Part shown: positions 15,703-23,800 of the stretch, piece by piece
How positions within the stretch are numbered: the stretch's first letter is position 1
How the letters are laid out: each line of letters begins with the position of its first letter
Translations under genes and position numbers: made by a program
The notes under the pieces: model-generated
The model's database searches: none
Told to the model about the DNA's origin: nothing
The model's input: only the letters and a program-made list of their open reading frames with translations
Assembly (NCBI GenBank): GCA_036257565.1
Contig: DATAFH010000035.1
Span: 1 to 64,000, forward strand
DNA from: DASSUW01 sp036257565
GTDB taxonomy: Bacteria > Actinomycetota > Thermoleophilia > Solirubrobacterales > Solirubrobacteraceae
Reading direction: 5' to 3'
Length of the DNA: 64,000 nt

Positions 15703-15869
15703 CCGATCCGAGCCCGGGGCGCGAGCGGCGCTTGCAGCGACAGCCACCCGATCGCGCCAATCCGAGCCCCGGGGGCGGCGAGCGGCCCTTGCCGCGACTG
15801 CCACCCGATCGCGCCAATCCGAGCCCCGGGGCGGCGAGCGGCCCTTGCCGCGACTGCCACCCGATCGCG
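15703..15869. repeat. Three tandem units of 54-57 bp
   Basis: The block from ATCCGAGCC to CACCCGATCGCG repeats with periods of 54 and then 57 bp; the second and third units are almost identical, and the first carries several changes. Read on the minus strand, one frame keeps a 19-residue period (GARIGAIGW, then QGPLAAP), but no surrounding gene uses it. It lies upstream of the small membrane protein and next to the repeat-rich gene at 15923. It looks like a minisatellite grown by slippage; there are no unique spacers, so it is not a CRISPR array. Confidence 0.75.
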
Positions 15870-15922
15870 CGGCACTGATGGGGTCGGCCGCTACTGCTGC
15901 CCGACCGAGCGGGCCTGCTGGG

Positions 15923-18859
15923 TCAGGCGCTCATTACGTCGTCGTCCCGCGGCACGGGCTGGACGCGCTGCGGTTCGCCTTCGCCGCGCCACAGGAAGCG
16001 CTGCGAGTACCAGGGGCCGGCGGGCTCGATCCGCTTCCATCCGGCGGTCTCGAGCGCGGTCATGAGCGAGCGGACGGCGGCGACGAGCTCCCTGGTGGGC
16101 GGCTCCGGGTCGCTCATCAGGCCCCAGCGCATGCCGGGCGACTCGCCGATGGCGCGTGACTTGCGGCCGCCCGGCGGGGTCGCCATCGCGCGGAAAGACG
16201 ATCGGCGGTAGCCGGGCTTCCACTCGATCTCGCACGACCACACGCGGGTGGCCTCCTTGGGCCACGGGCGTAGGCGGGTGGGTGCGGGGGTCGGCGGCAT
16301 GCGCCCGGGCAGGGCCTCGGGCGCCTCCGCGGGAACGCGGGCGGCGGGGGCGAGCCGGGCGGGCGCGACCGGCTCGGCCGGTTCGGACGGCGGCGCGACG
16401 ACTACCGGCTGCGGCGGCGCGGGCAGCGTCTCCGGCTCGGCCTCCGGTACGACGGTCGCCTCCTCCTGCTCGCGCACCTTGGCCGCATGCTCGCGCGCCT
16501 TGGCCGCATGCTCGCGCGCCTTGGCCGCACGTTCCTTCTTCGCCCGCTCCCGGGCGGCCCGCCGCTCGGCGCGCTGCTTCGCCGCCCGCTCCCGCTCGGC
16601 GCGCGCCTTCTCGGCACGCTCCTTCGCGGCGCGCTCCTTCTCGGCACGTTCCTTCGCCGCCCGCTCCTCTTCCGCGCGCTGCTTCTCCGCCGCCTCCTGT
16701 GCAGCTCGCTCCTTCTTCGCCCGCTCCCGCTCCGCACGCCGCTTCCCAGCCCGCTCCTTCGCCGCCCGCTGCCGGGCAAGCTTCTCCTCGGCCCGCTTCT
16801 TCTCCAGGAGCTCATTCTCCGCGCGCTCCTTCGCGAGCCGCTCCTCCTCGGCGCGCTCCTCCTCGGCGCGCTCGGCGGCGAGGCGCTCCTCTTCAACGCG
16901 CTGCTTCTCGGCGCGTTCCTTCTCGGCGCGCTCCTTCGCAAGCCGCTCCTCCTCAAGGCGCTGCTTCTCCGCGTGCTCCTTTTCCGCACGCTCCTTCGCA
17001 AGCCGCGCGTCTTCGAGCTGCTGTGTCTCGGCGCGCTCCTTTTCCGCACGCTCCTTTTCCGCCCGTTCCGCAGCTAGACGCTCCTCATCGAGGCGCTGCT
17101 TCTCCAGGCGCTCCTGTTCCGTGCGCTCGGCCGCGAGGCGCTCTTCTTCGAGGCGCTGTTTCTCGGCGCGCTCCTTCGCAAGCCGCTCTTCTTCGAGCCG
17201 CTGTTTCTCGGCGCGCTCCTTCGCAAGCCGCTCCTCTTCGAGCCGCTGTTTCTCGGCGCGTTCCTTCTCTGCGCGCTCGGCGGCGAGGCGCTCTTCCTCG
17301 CGGCGCTGCTTCTCCACGCGCTCCTTTTCCGCCCGTTCTGCAGCGAGACGCTCCTCCTCGAGGCGCTGCTTCTCCAGGCGCTCCTGCTCCTCGCGCTCGG
17401 CCGCGAGGCGCTCTTCTTCGAGGCGCTGTTTCTCGGCGCGTTCCTTGTCGGCGCGCTCCTTCGCAAGCCGCTCCTCGTCGAGCCGCTGGTTCTCGGCGCG
17501 TTCCTTCTCGGCGCGCTCGGCGGCGAGGCGTGCTTCTTCGGCGCGCTGCTTCTCGGCACGTTCCTTGGCGAGGCGCTCTTCCTTGATGCGTTGCTTCTCG
17601 GCGCGTTCGGCGGCGAGGCGTGTCTCTTCGGCGCGGCGCTCCTCTTCGCGCCGCTGGTTCTCGGCGCGTTCCTGCTCCGCGCGTTCGGCGGCTATGCGCG
17701 CCTCTTCGGCGCGCCGCTCCTCTTCGCGGCGCTGCTTCTCGGCGCGCTCGGCGGCGAGGCGCTCCTTCTCGGCTCGCTCTGCCGCAGCTCGTTCCTCGGC
17801 GAGGCGCTCCGTCTCCGCTCGCTCCTTCTCGGCGCGTTCCTTCTCGGCGCGTTCCTTCTCGGCGCGTTCCTTCTCGGCGCGTTCCTTCTCGGCGCGTTCC
17901 TTCTCGGCGCGTTCCTTCTCGGCGCGTTCCTTCGCCGCGCGCTCCTCCTCGAGGCGGCGCTTCTCGGCTCGGACGCGCTCTCGCTCCTCCTCGGCGCGCT
18001 CCGCCGCCCGGCGGGCCTTTTCGGCTCGGGCGGCCGCGGCTCGCTGCCGGGCCGCCTCCCGCTCGGCGCGGCGCCTCTCCGCCCGTTCCTTCGAGGCGCG
18101 ATCCTTCTCGGCACGGGCTCGGGCCGCCCGCTCGCGTGCCGCCTCCTTCTCGGCCCGCCGCTTCTCGGCCTGCTCCGCCGCGAGGCGCTCCTTCTCGGCG
18201 CGCTCGGCCGCGGCTCGCTCCTTGTCGGCGCGCTCGGCCGCAGCTCGCTCCGTCGCGACGCGCTCCTTCGCCACGCGCTCCTGCTCGGCCCGTTCCGCCG
18301 CGATCCGCTCCTCCTCGCCGCGCTCCGCCGCGCGGCGCTGCTGCTCGGCGCGCTCGTGCTCGGCCTGCGCGGCGGCGGCCTGCGCCTGCTCCTCCGCGCG
18401 CCTCCGGGCGGCCTCCTCGCGCGCGACACGATCCTGCTCCGCGAGCCGGGCCCGCTCGGCCCGCTCGCGCTCGGCTCGCTCGGCAGCGACGCGCTTGGCC
18501 TCCCGCTTCTCGGCAGCCGCTTGCTCCTTGGCGGCGCGCTTGGCCGCCACCCGCTCCTCCCGCTCGCGACTCGCAGCCTCCTTCGACGCTGCCCGATCGG
18601 CCACCGCTGCGCCGCCGGCCGCCTCGCGCCGCCGCCGACGCCGGGCGGTCTCGCCGCCGACCAGGCCCACGGCGAACGCCAGCGCGATGCCCGCGACCAA
18701 CAGGCCCGTGGAGACGCCGCCACCACCGCCCTCGGCGGCCGCGTGCACGACCTGCCGCTCCCAGTGGTCAGCAGCGGCCGCCGTATCCGCCAAGGCGAAA
18801 GCGTGGCCGCCGATCGCCAACACGGCGCCGCTCATCACCATGCTGATTGACAGCTTCAT
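15923..18859 (-). CDS. Giant membrane-anchored charged-helix repeat protein, unknown function
   Basis: A 978-residue protein starting at ATG 18859. A signal sequence (MKLSISMVMSGAVLAIGGHAFA) and a second hydrophobic helix (GLLVAGIALAFAVGLVGG, about residues 53-70) precede roughly 700 residues built almost only from A, E, K, R and L in 5- to 12-residue repeats such as AERAEKERLAEK. This is typical of long coiled coils or single alpha helices, as in TolA. A Pro/Val/Glu linker (about 810-870) leads to a compact C-terminal domain with VWSCEIEWKPGYRRSSF, SPGMRWGL and GPWYSQRFLWRG. The rod could carry this domain across the cell wall. It is divergent from pckG. I do not recognise the C-terminal domain. 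Confidence 0.75.
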   Translation of the reverse strand: MKLSISMVMSGAVLAIGGHAFALADTAAAADHWERQVVHAAAEGGGGGVSTGLLVAGIALAFAVGLVGGETARRRRRREAAGGAAVADRAASKEAASREREERVAAKRAAKEQAAAEKREAKRVAAERAERERAERARLAEQDRVAREEAARRRAEEQAQAAAAQAEHERAEQQRRAAERGEEERIAAERAEQERVAKERVATERAAAERADKERAAAERAEKERLAAEQAEKRRAEKEAARERAARARAEKDRASKERAERRRAEREAARQRAAAARAEKARRAAERAEEERERVRAEKRRLEEERAAKERAEKERAEKERAEKERAEKERAEKERAEKERAEKERAETERLAEERAAAERAEKERLAAERAEKQRREEERRAEEARIAAERAEQERAENQRREEERRAEETRLAAERAEKQRIKEERLAKERAEKQRAEEARLAAERAEKERAENQRLDEERLAKERADKERAEKQRLEEERLAAEREEQERLEKQRLEEERLAAERAEKERVEKQRREEERLAAERAEKERAEKQRLEEERLAKERAEKQRLEEERLAKERAEKQRLEEERLAAERTEQERLEKQRLDEERLAAERAEKERAEKERAETQQLEDARLAKERAEKEHAEKQRLEEERLAKERAEKERAEKQRVEEERLAAERAEEERAEEERLAKERAENELLEKKRAEEKLARQRAAKERAGKRRAERERAKKERAAQEAAEKQRAEEERAAKERAEKERAAKERAEKARAERERAAKQRAERRAARERAKKERAAKAREHAAKAREHAAKVREQEEATVVPEAEPETLPAPPQPVVVAPPSEPAEPVAPARLAPAARVPAEAPEALPGRMPPTPAPTRLRPWPKEATRVWSCEIEWKPGYRRSSFRAMATPPGGRKSRAIGESPGMRWGLMSDPEPPTRELVAAVRSLMTALETAGWKRIEPAGPWYSQRFLWRGEGEPQRVQPVPRDDDVMSA
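17826..17930 (-). repeat. Seven exact 15-bp tandem repeats inside the rod gene
   Basis: TTCTCGGCGCGTTCC (plus-strand reading) occurs seven times in a row without a mismatch, coding for repeated KERAE-type pentapeptides. The neighbouring rod repeats are diverged at codon level, so this block looks like a recent expansion and is likely to vary in copy number between strains. Confidence 0.9.
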
Positions 18860-18897
18860 CTTTCGCAGGCTTCGATCGTGGCCCAGGAAGGTCTTTG

Positions 18898-18944
18898 TTC
18901 GCCTAGACGAAACTCCAGTTTGCCATCGTCGCATTGACTGGAGT
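18898..18944. promoter_or_regulatory. Two dyads between the rod gene and pckG
   Basis: TTCGCCTAGACGAA at 18898-18911 is a near-perfect 14-bp palindrome. ACTCCAGT at 18912-18919 is repeated inverted as ACTGGAGT at 18937-18944 with a 17-bp spacer; TTGACT (18934-18939), a -35-like hexamer for pckG, overlaps the right arm. Placed in the 149-bp divergent gap, they are candidate operators for one or both genes. No specific regulator is suggested by the sequence. Confidence 0.4.
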
Positions 18945-19008
18945 CGCGACGCGCCACGTCTGTCAGAGTCCCTGCTCCCCGTCGAACCTTGCGAGGTGCA
19001 TCACAACC

Positions 19009-20793
19009 GTGACGATCGAAACCACCGCCCCGACCTCCAATCAGAAGCTGCTGAGCTGGGTGGAGGAGGTGGCGGAGCTCGCGCAGCCGGACGCGGTGCA
19101 CTGGTGCGACGGATCGGCTCAGGAGTACGATCGGATCGCCCAGAGCCTGGTGGACGCGGGCACTTTCGAGCGTCTCAGCGACGCGAAGCGTCCGAACTCC
19201 TACCTCGCGCTCTCGGACCCTGACGACGTCGCGCGCGTCGAGGACCGGACCTTCATCTGCGCGGCCCGCGAGGACGACGCCGGGCCCACGAACCACTGGC
19301 GCGACCCCACGGAGATGCGCGCGCTGCTGACCGAGAAGTTCCGCGGCGCGATGCGCGGTCACACGATGTACGTCGTCCCCTTTAGCATGGGGCCGCTGGG
19401 CTCGCCGATCGCGGAGATCGGCGTCCAGCTCACGGATTCCGCCTATGTCGCCACCTCGATGCGCATCATGACGCGCATGGGCAAGGCGGCGCTGGACGTG
19501 CTCGGCGACGGCGATTTCGTGCCTTGCCTGCACTCGGTCGGGGCGCCCAACGACACGTCGCCCTGGCCCTGCAACAGGAAGAAGTACATCGTCCACTTCC
19601 CCGAGACGCGTGAGATCTGGTCCTACGGCTCGGGTTACGGCGGCAACGCGCTACTGGGCAAGAAGTGCCTGGCGCTGCGCATCGCCGCGGTGATGGCGCG
19701 CGACGAGGGCTGGCTCGCCGAGCACATGCTGATCATCAAGGTCACCTCGCCCGAAGGGGACGTCAAGTACATGACCGGCGCGTTCCCCAGCGCGTCCGGC
19801 AAGACCAACCTCGCGATGCTCGTCCCCACCCTGCCGGGCTGGAGCGTGGAGACGATCGGCGACGACATCGCGTGGATGAAGATCGGGGACGACGGCCGCC
19901 TGTACGCGGTCAACCCCGAGGCCGGCTTCTTCGGCGTGGCCCCCAACACCAGCGCCAAGACCAACCCGAACGCGGTCGCCACCGTGCGCGCCAACACGAT
20001 TTTCACCAATTGCGCGAAGACCGACGAGGGCGACATCTGGTGGGAGGGCATGACGGCCGACCCTCCCCGCCACGTGACCGACTGGAAGGGCGAGAGCTGG
20101 ACGCCGGACTCCGGCCGCCCCGCCGCCCACCCGAACGCCCGCTTCACCACCCCCGCCGCCCAGTGCCCGTCGATCGCGCCCGAATGGGAGGACCCGGGCG
20201 GCGTGCCGATCCACGCCTTCCTGTTCGGCGGCCGCCGGGCGAACGTCGTCCCGCTCGTGCGCGAGGCGTTCGACTGGGAGCACGGCGTCTTCCTCGGCGC
20301 CACGATGAGCGCGGAGACGACCGCGGCAGCGGCCGGCGAGGTCGGCGCCCTGCGCTTCGACCCGATGGCGATGCTGCCGTTCTGCGGCTACAACATGGCC
20401 GACTACTTCGGCCATTGGCTGAAGATCGGCCGCACCGACGGCGTCAAGCTCCCCGGGATCTTCTACGTCAACTGGTTCCGCAAGGGCGAGGACGGCAAGT
20501 TCCTGTGGCCGGGGTTCGGCGACAACTCGCGCGTGCTGGCCTGGATCTTCCGCCGGCTCGACGGCGACGTCGGTGCCCAGGAGACGGTGGCGGGCAACGT
20601 TCCGCGGCCGCAGGACCTGGAGACCGAGGGACTCGACATCTCCGACGAGCAGCTCGCCGAGCTGCTGCGCGTCGACGAGGACGGGGTGCGTGAGGAAGTC
20701 GACCAGATCCGCGAGCACCTCGCCCAGTTCGGGGGCCGGCTGCCGCCCGAGCTTCACGCGCAGCTCGAGGCGCTGGAACGCCGGCTGGCATAG
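19009..20793 (+). CDS. pckG: Phosphoenolpyruvate carboxykinase (GTP)
   Basis: A 594-residue enzyme, typical for the GTP-dependent family. It converts oxaloacetate and GTP to PEP, CO2 and GDP, the first committed step of gluconeogenesis. Visible signatures: VPFSMGPLGSP, the substrate region YGSGYGGNALLGKKC, the P-loop-like kinase-1a motif FPSASGKTNLAM near residue 262, DDIAWMK (metal/nucleotide site) and PEAGFFGVAPNT. GTG 19009 (VTIETTAPTSNQKLLSW) matches the family N-terminus; the frame is open further upstream. It is followed after 30 bp by the giant glutamate dehydrogenase, a pairing that links amino-acid breakdown to gluconeogenesis. Possible operators lie upstream at 18898-18944. Confidence 0.96.
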   Translation: MTIETTAPTSNQKLLSWVEEVAELAQPDAVHWCDGSAQEYDRIAQSLVDAGTFERLSDAKRPNSYLALSDPDDVARVEDRTFICAAREDDAGPTNHWRDPTEMRALLTEKFRGAMRGHTMYVVPFSMGPLGSPIAEIGVQLTDSAYVATSMRIMTRMGKAALDVLGDGDFVPCLHSVGAPNDTSPWPCNRKKYIVHFPETREIWSYGSGYGGNALLGKKCLALRIAAVMARDEGWLAEHMLIIKVTSPEGDVKYMTGAFPSASGKTNLAMLVPTLPGWSVETIGDDIAWMKIGDDGRLYAVNPEAGFFGVAPNTSAKTNPNAVATVRANTIFTNCAKTDEGDIWWEGMTADPPRHVTDWKGESWTPDSGRPAAHPNARFTTPAAQCPSIAPEWEDPGGVPIHAFLFGGRRANVVPLVREAFDWEHGVFLGATMSAETTAAAAGEVGALRFDPMAMLPFCGYNMADYFGHWLKIGRTDGVKLPGIFYVNWFRKGEDGKFLWPGFGDNSRVLAWIFRRLDGDVGAQETVAGNVPRPQDLETEGLDISDEQLAELLRVDEDGVREEVDQIREHLAQFGGRLPPELHAQLEALERRLA

Positions 20794-20823
20794 GCGCCGC
20801 CGAATCGGGATGATGGGAGTGCG

Positions 20824-23800
20824 ATGAGCCTCGCGGAGGAGACCGAGGCCGGCCCGTCGCCGGCCGCCAGGCTGCTCGAGCTGATCGACCAGAACGAGGG
20901 TTCCCGGCCCCTGCGCTCCTTCGCCCAGGCGTACCTGCGGCGCCTGACCGGGGACGCGTCCGAGGGCATCTCCGCCGAGAACCTCCTCGCCGAGGTGCGG
21001 GGGGCGTTCGAGTTCGCGTCCGCCCGCGGCGACGAGCCGGTCGCGGTCCGGGCCTTCAACCCGACGCTCGCCGAGCACGGTTACGAGCCGCTCGGCTCGG
21101 TGGTGGAGACCAACACCGACGACTGGCCGTTCCTCGTCGACTCGGTCTCGGGCGAGCTCGAGCACCGCGGCCACGAGATCGCGCGCCTCCTGCACCCCGT
21201 TATCGGCGTCGAGCGCGACGAGCAGGGGCGCATCGCCTCGGTCGGTCGCGCCCGCGAGGCCCCGCACCGCGAGTCGATCATGCACTTCGACCTCGGTCGC
21301 CGCCTGAGCGACGAGGAGCTGGCCGAGGTCGAGGAGGCCGTGCGCAAGGTGCTGCTGGCCGTTCGCGGCGTGGTGGCCGACTTCCCCGCCATGATCGAGC
21401 GGGTCGACGACATGGTCACCGTCGCGCGCGCGGGCACGAGCCGCTATCCGCGCGACGAGGTCCACGAGGTGGCCGACTTCCTCGAGTGGCTGCTCCAGGG
21501 CAACTTCGTGCTCCTCGGCGCGCGCGAGTACGACTTCTCCGACGCCGCGATCCGCGTCGTGCCCGGCTCCGGGCTCGGCATCCTGGGCGACGAGGAGCAG
21601 TCCGCGTTCGCGAAGCCCGTCGCGCTGCGCGACCTGCCGCCGGGCGTGCTCGACCGGGCGATGAGCGGCGACCTGCTGCTCGTCGACAAGACGAACGCGC
21701 TCTCGCCCGTGCACCGGCACGAGCGCATGGACTACGTCGGCGTCCGCAACGTCTCGCGCTCGGGCGAGATCGTCGGGGAGGCCCGCCTGCTGGGCCTCTT
21801 CACCTCCAAGGCCTACGCCGAGCGGGCGTCCGAGACGCCGATGCTGCACCGCAAGCTGCGCCAGGTGCTCGACGCCGAGGATCTGATCGAAGGCTCGCAC
21901 GACTACAAGGCCGCCGTCACGCTGTTCGACTCCTTCCCGAAGGAGGAGCTGTTCGCGGCGCCGGTGGAGGACCTGCGCGAGGCGGTCGTCGAGCTCACCG
22001 GGCTCGAGGGGTCCGACCGCGTGCGCGTGCTCGCCCGCCGCGCCGCGGACGGGCGGAGCGCGTCCGCGATCGTCGCCCTGCCGCGGTCCCGCTACAGCCC
22101 GGCGTTCGTAGCCCGCCTGACCGCGCTCCTGCGCCGGCGCTACGAGACCTCGGGCGTCGACGCCCACCACGTGCTCGACGAGGGCCAGCGCGTGCGGGTG
22201 CACTTCTCGATCTACTCCGCCGAGGGCCTCGCCGACGTGCCGATCGGGGAGCTCGAGCAGGAAGTGCTCTCGCTCGCCCGCACCTGGGACGACGACCTTG
22301 CCGCCGCGCTGGGCGAGCGGCACGACCTCGTCGCCGGCCGCACGCTGGCCGAGAGCTGGGCGCAGCGCTTCCCCGAGCACTACAAGGGCTACACGAGCCC
22401 GGAGGTCGCGGCGATCGACGTCGGCAACCTCGCCCGCCTGGCCGACGGCGAGTCGTTCGTGGTCGGCCTCCACTCGCTTGGCCCGGCGCGCGCGACCCGC
22501 GTCGCGCTCTACAAGCGCGGCGGCAAGATCGAGCTTTCGCGCGTGATGCCGATGCTCGAGGACCTCGGGCTGCGCGTGATCGAGGAGATCTCGACCCGCC
22601 TGCTGGGCGACGAGGAGACCTGGGTGCAGGAGTTCCGGGTCCGGGGCCCGGGCGACGAGGCGCTCGACCTCGACGACGCGGGGGAGCGGGTCGCGGACGC
22701 GATCGCCGCCGTCTACCGCGGCGCCGCGGAGTCCGATCCGCTCAACCGGCTGGTGATCACGGCCGGGCTGGACCGCGATCAGGTGGCGATCCTGCGCGCC
22801 TACCGCAAGTACCGCCAGCGGCTCGGCTCGCGCTTCACCGAGAGCTACCAGAACGACGTGCTGGCGGCCAACTCGCCGATCACGGCCAAGCTCGTGCGCT
22901 ACTTCGAACTGCGCTTCGACCCCGACCGCTCGCCCGACGACGCGACCGAGCGCGCGCTGCGCGAGGAGATCCTGGCGGACCTCGAGGAGGTCAGCTCGAT
23001 CGACCACGACCGCATCCTGCGCAACCAGCTGGGGGCGATCGACGCCACGCTGCGAACGAACGCGTTCAAGCCGGGGCGGGGAGCGACCTCGTTCAAGCTG
23101 CGGTCCGCCGAGGTTCCCGCGATGCCGCAGCCGGCGCCCGCGTTCGAGATCTACGTCTACGCGTCGGACGTCGAGGGGATCCACCTGCGGGGCGGCAAGA
23201 TCGCCCGCGGCGGCCTCCGCTACTCCGACCGCATGGACTACCGCACCGAGGTCTACGGCCTCATGCGGGCCCAGCTGACCAAGAACGCGATCATCGTGCC
23301 GGCGGGCGCCAAGGGCGGCTTCATCATCAAGCGGCCGGACGTCGACAAGGCGGTGGTCGAGGAGTCCTACAAGACGTACATCCGCTCGCTGCTCGACGTC
23401 ACGGACAACCTGGTCGACGGCGAGGTCGTGCCCCCGGAGCGGGTGCGGGTGCGCGACGAGGACGACACGTACCTGGTGGTGGCGGCCGACAAGGGCACGG
23501 CGACGTTCTCGGACACCGCGAACGCGGTCGCCGCCGAGTACGGCTTCTGGCTCGACGACGCCTTCGCGTCCGGCGGGTCGGTGGGCTACGACCACAAGCG
23601 GCTCGCGATCACCGCCCGCGGCGCGTGGGAGTCGGTCAAGCGGCACTTCCGCGAGCTGGGGATGGACCCGGCGGTCGACGAGTTCACCGCGGTCGGGATC
23701 GGCGACATGTCGGGCGACGTCTTCGGCAACGGGATGCTGCTCTCGGACAAGATCAAGCTGCTCGCCGCCTACGACCACCGGCACGTGTTCGTGGACCCGG

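Noticed and set aside
15703..15869. Tandem repeat considered as a CRISPR array
   Set aside because: Units follow each other directly with no unique spacers, there are only three, and no cas genes are nearby.
16248..19223. A 990-codon Ser/Arg/Ala frame opposite the rod gene
   Set aside because: It mirrors the AERAEK repeats on the complementary strand, has no plausible start signal and overlaps the start of pckG.
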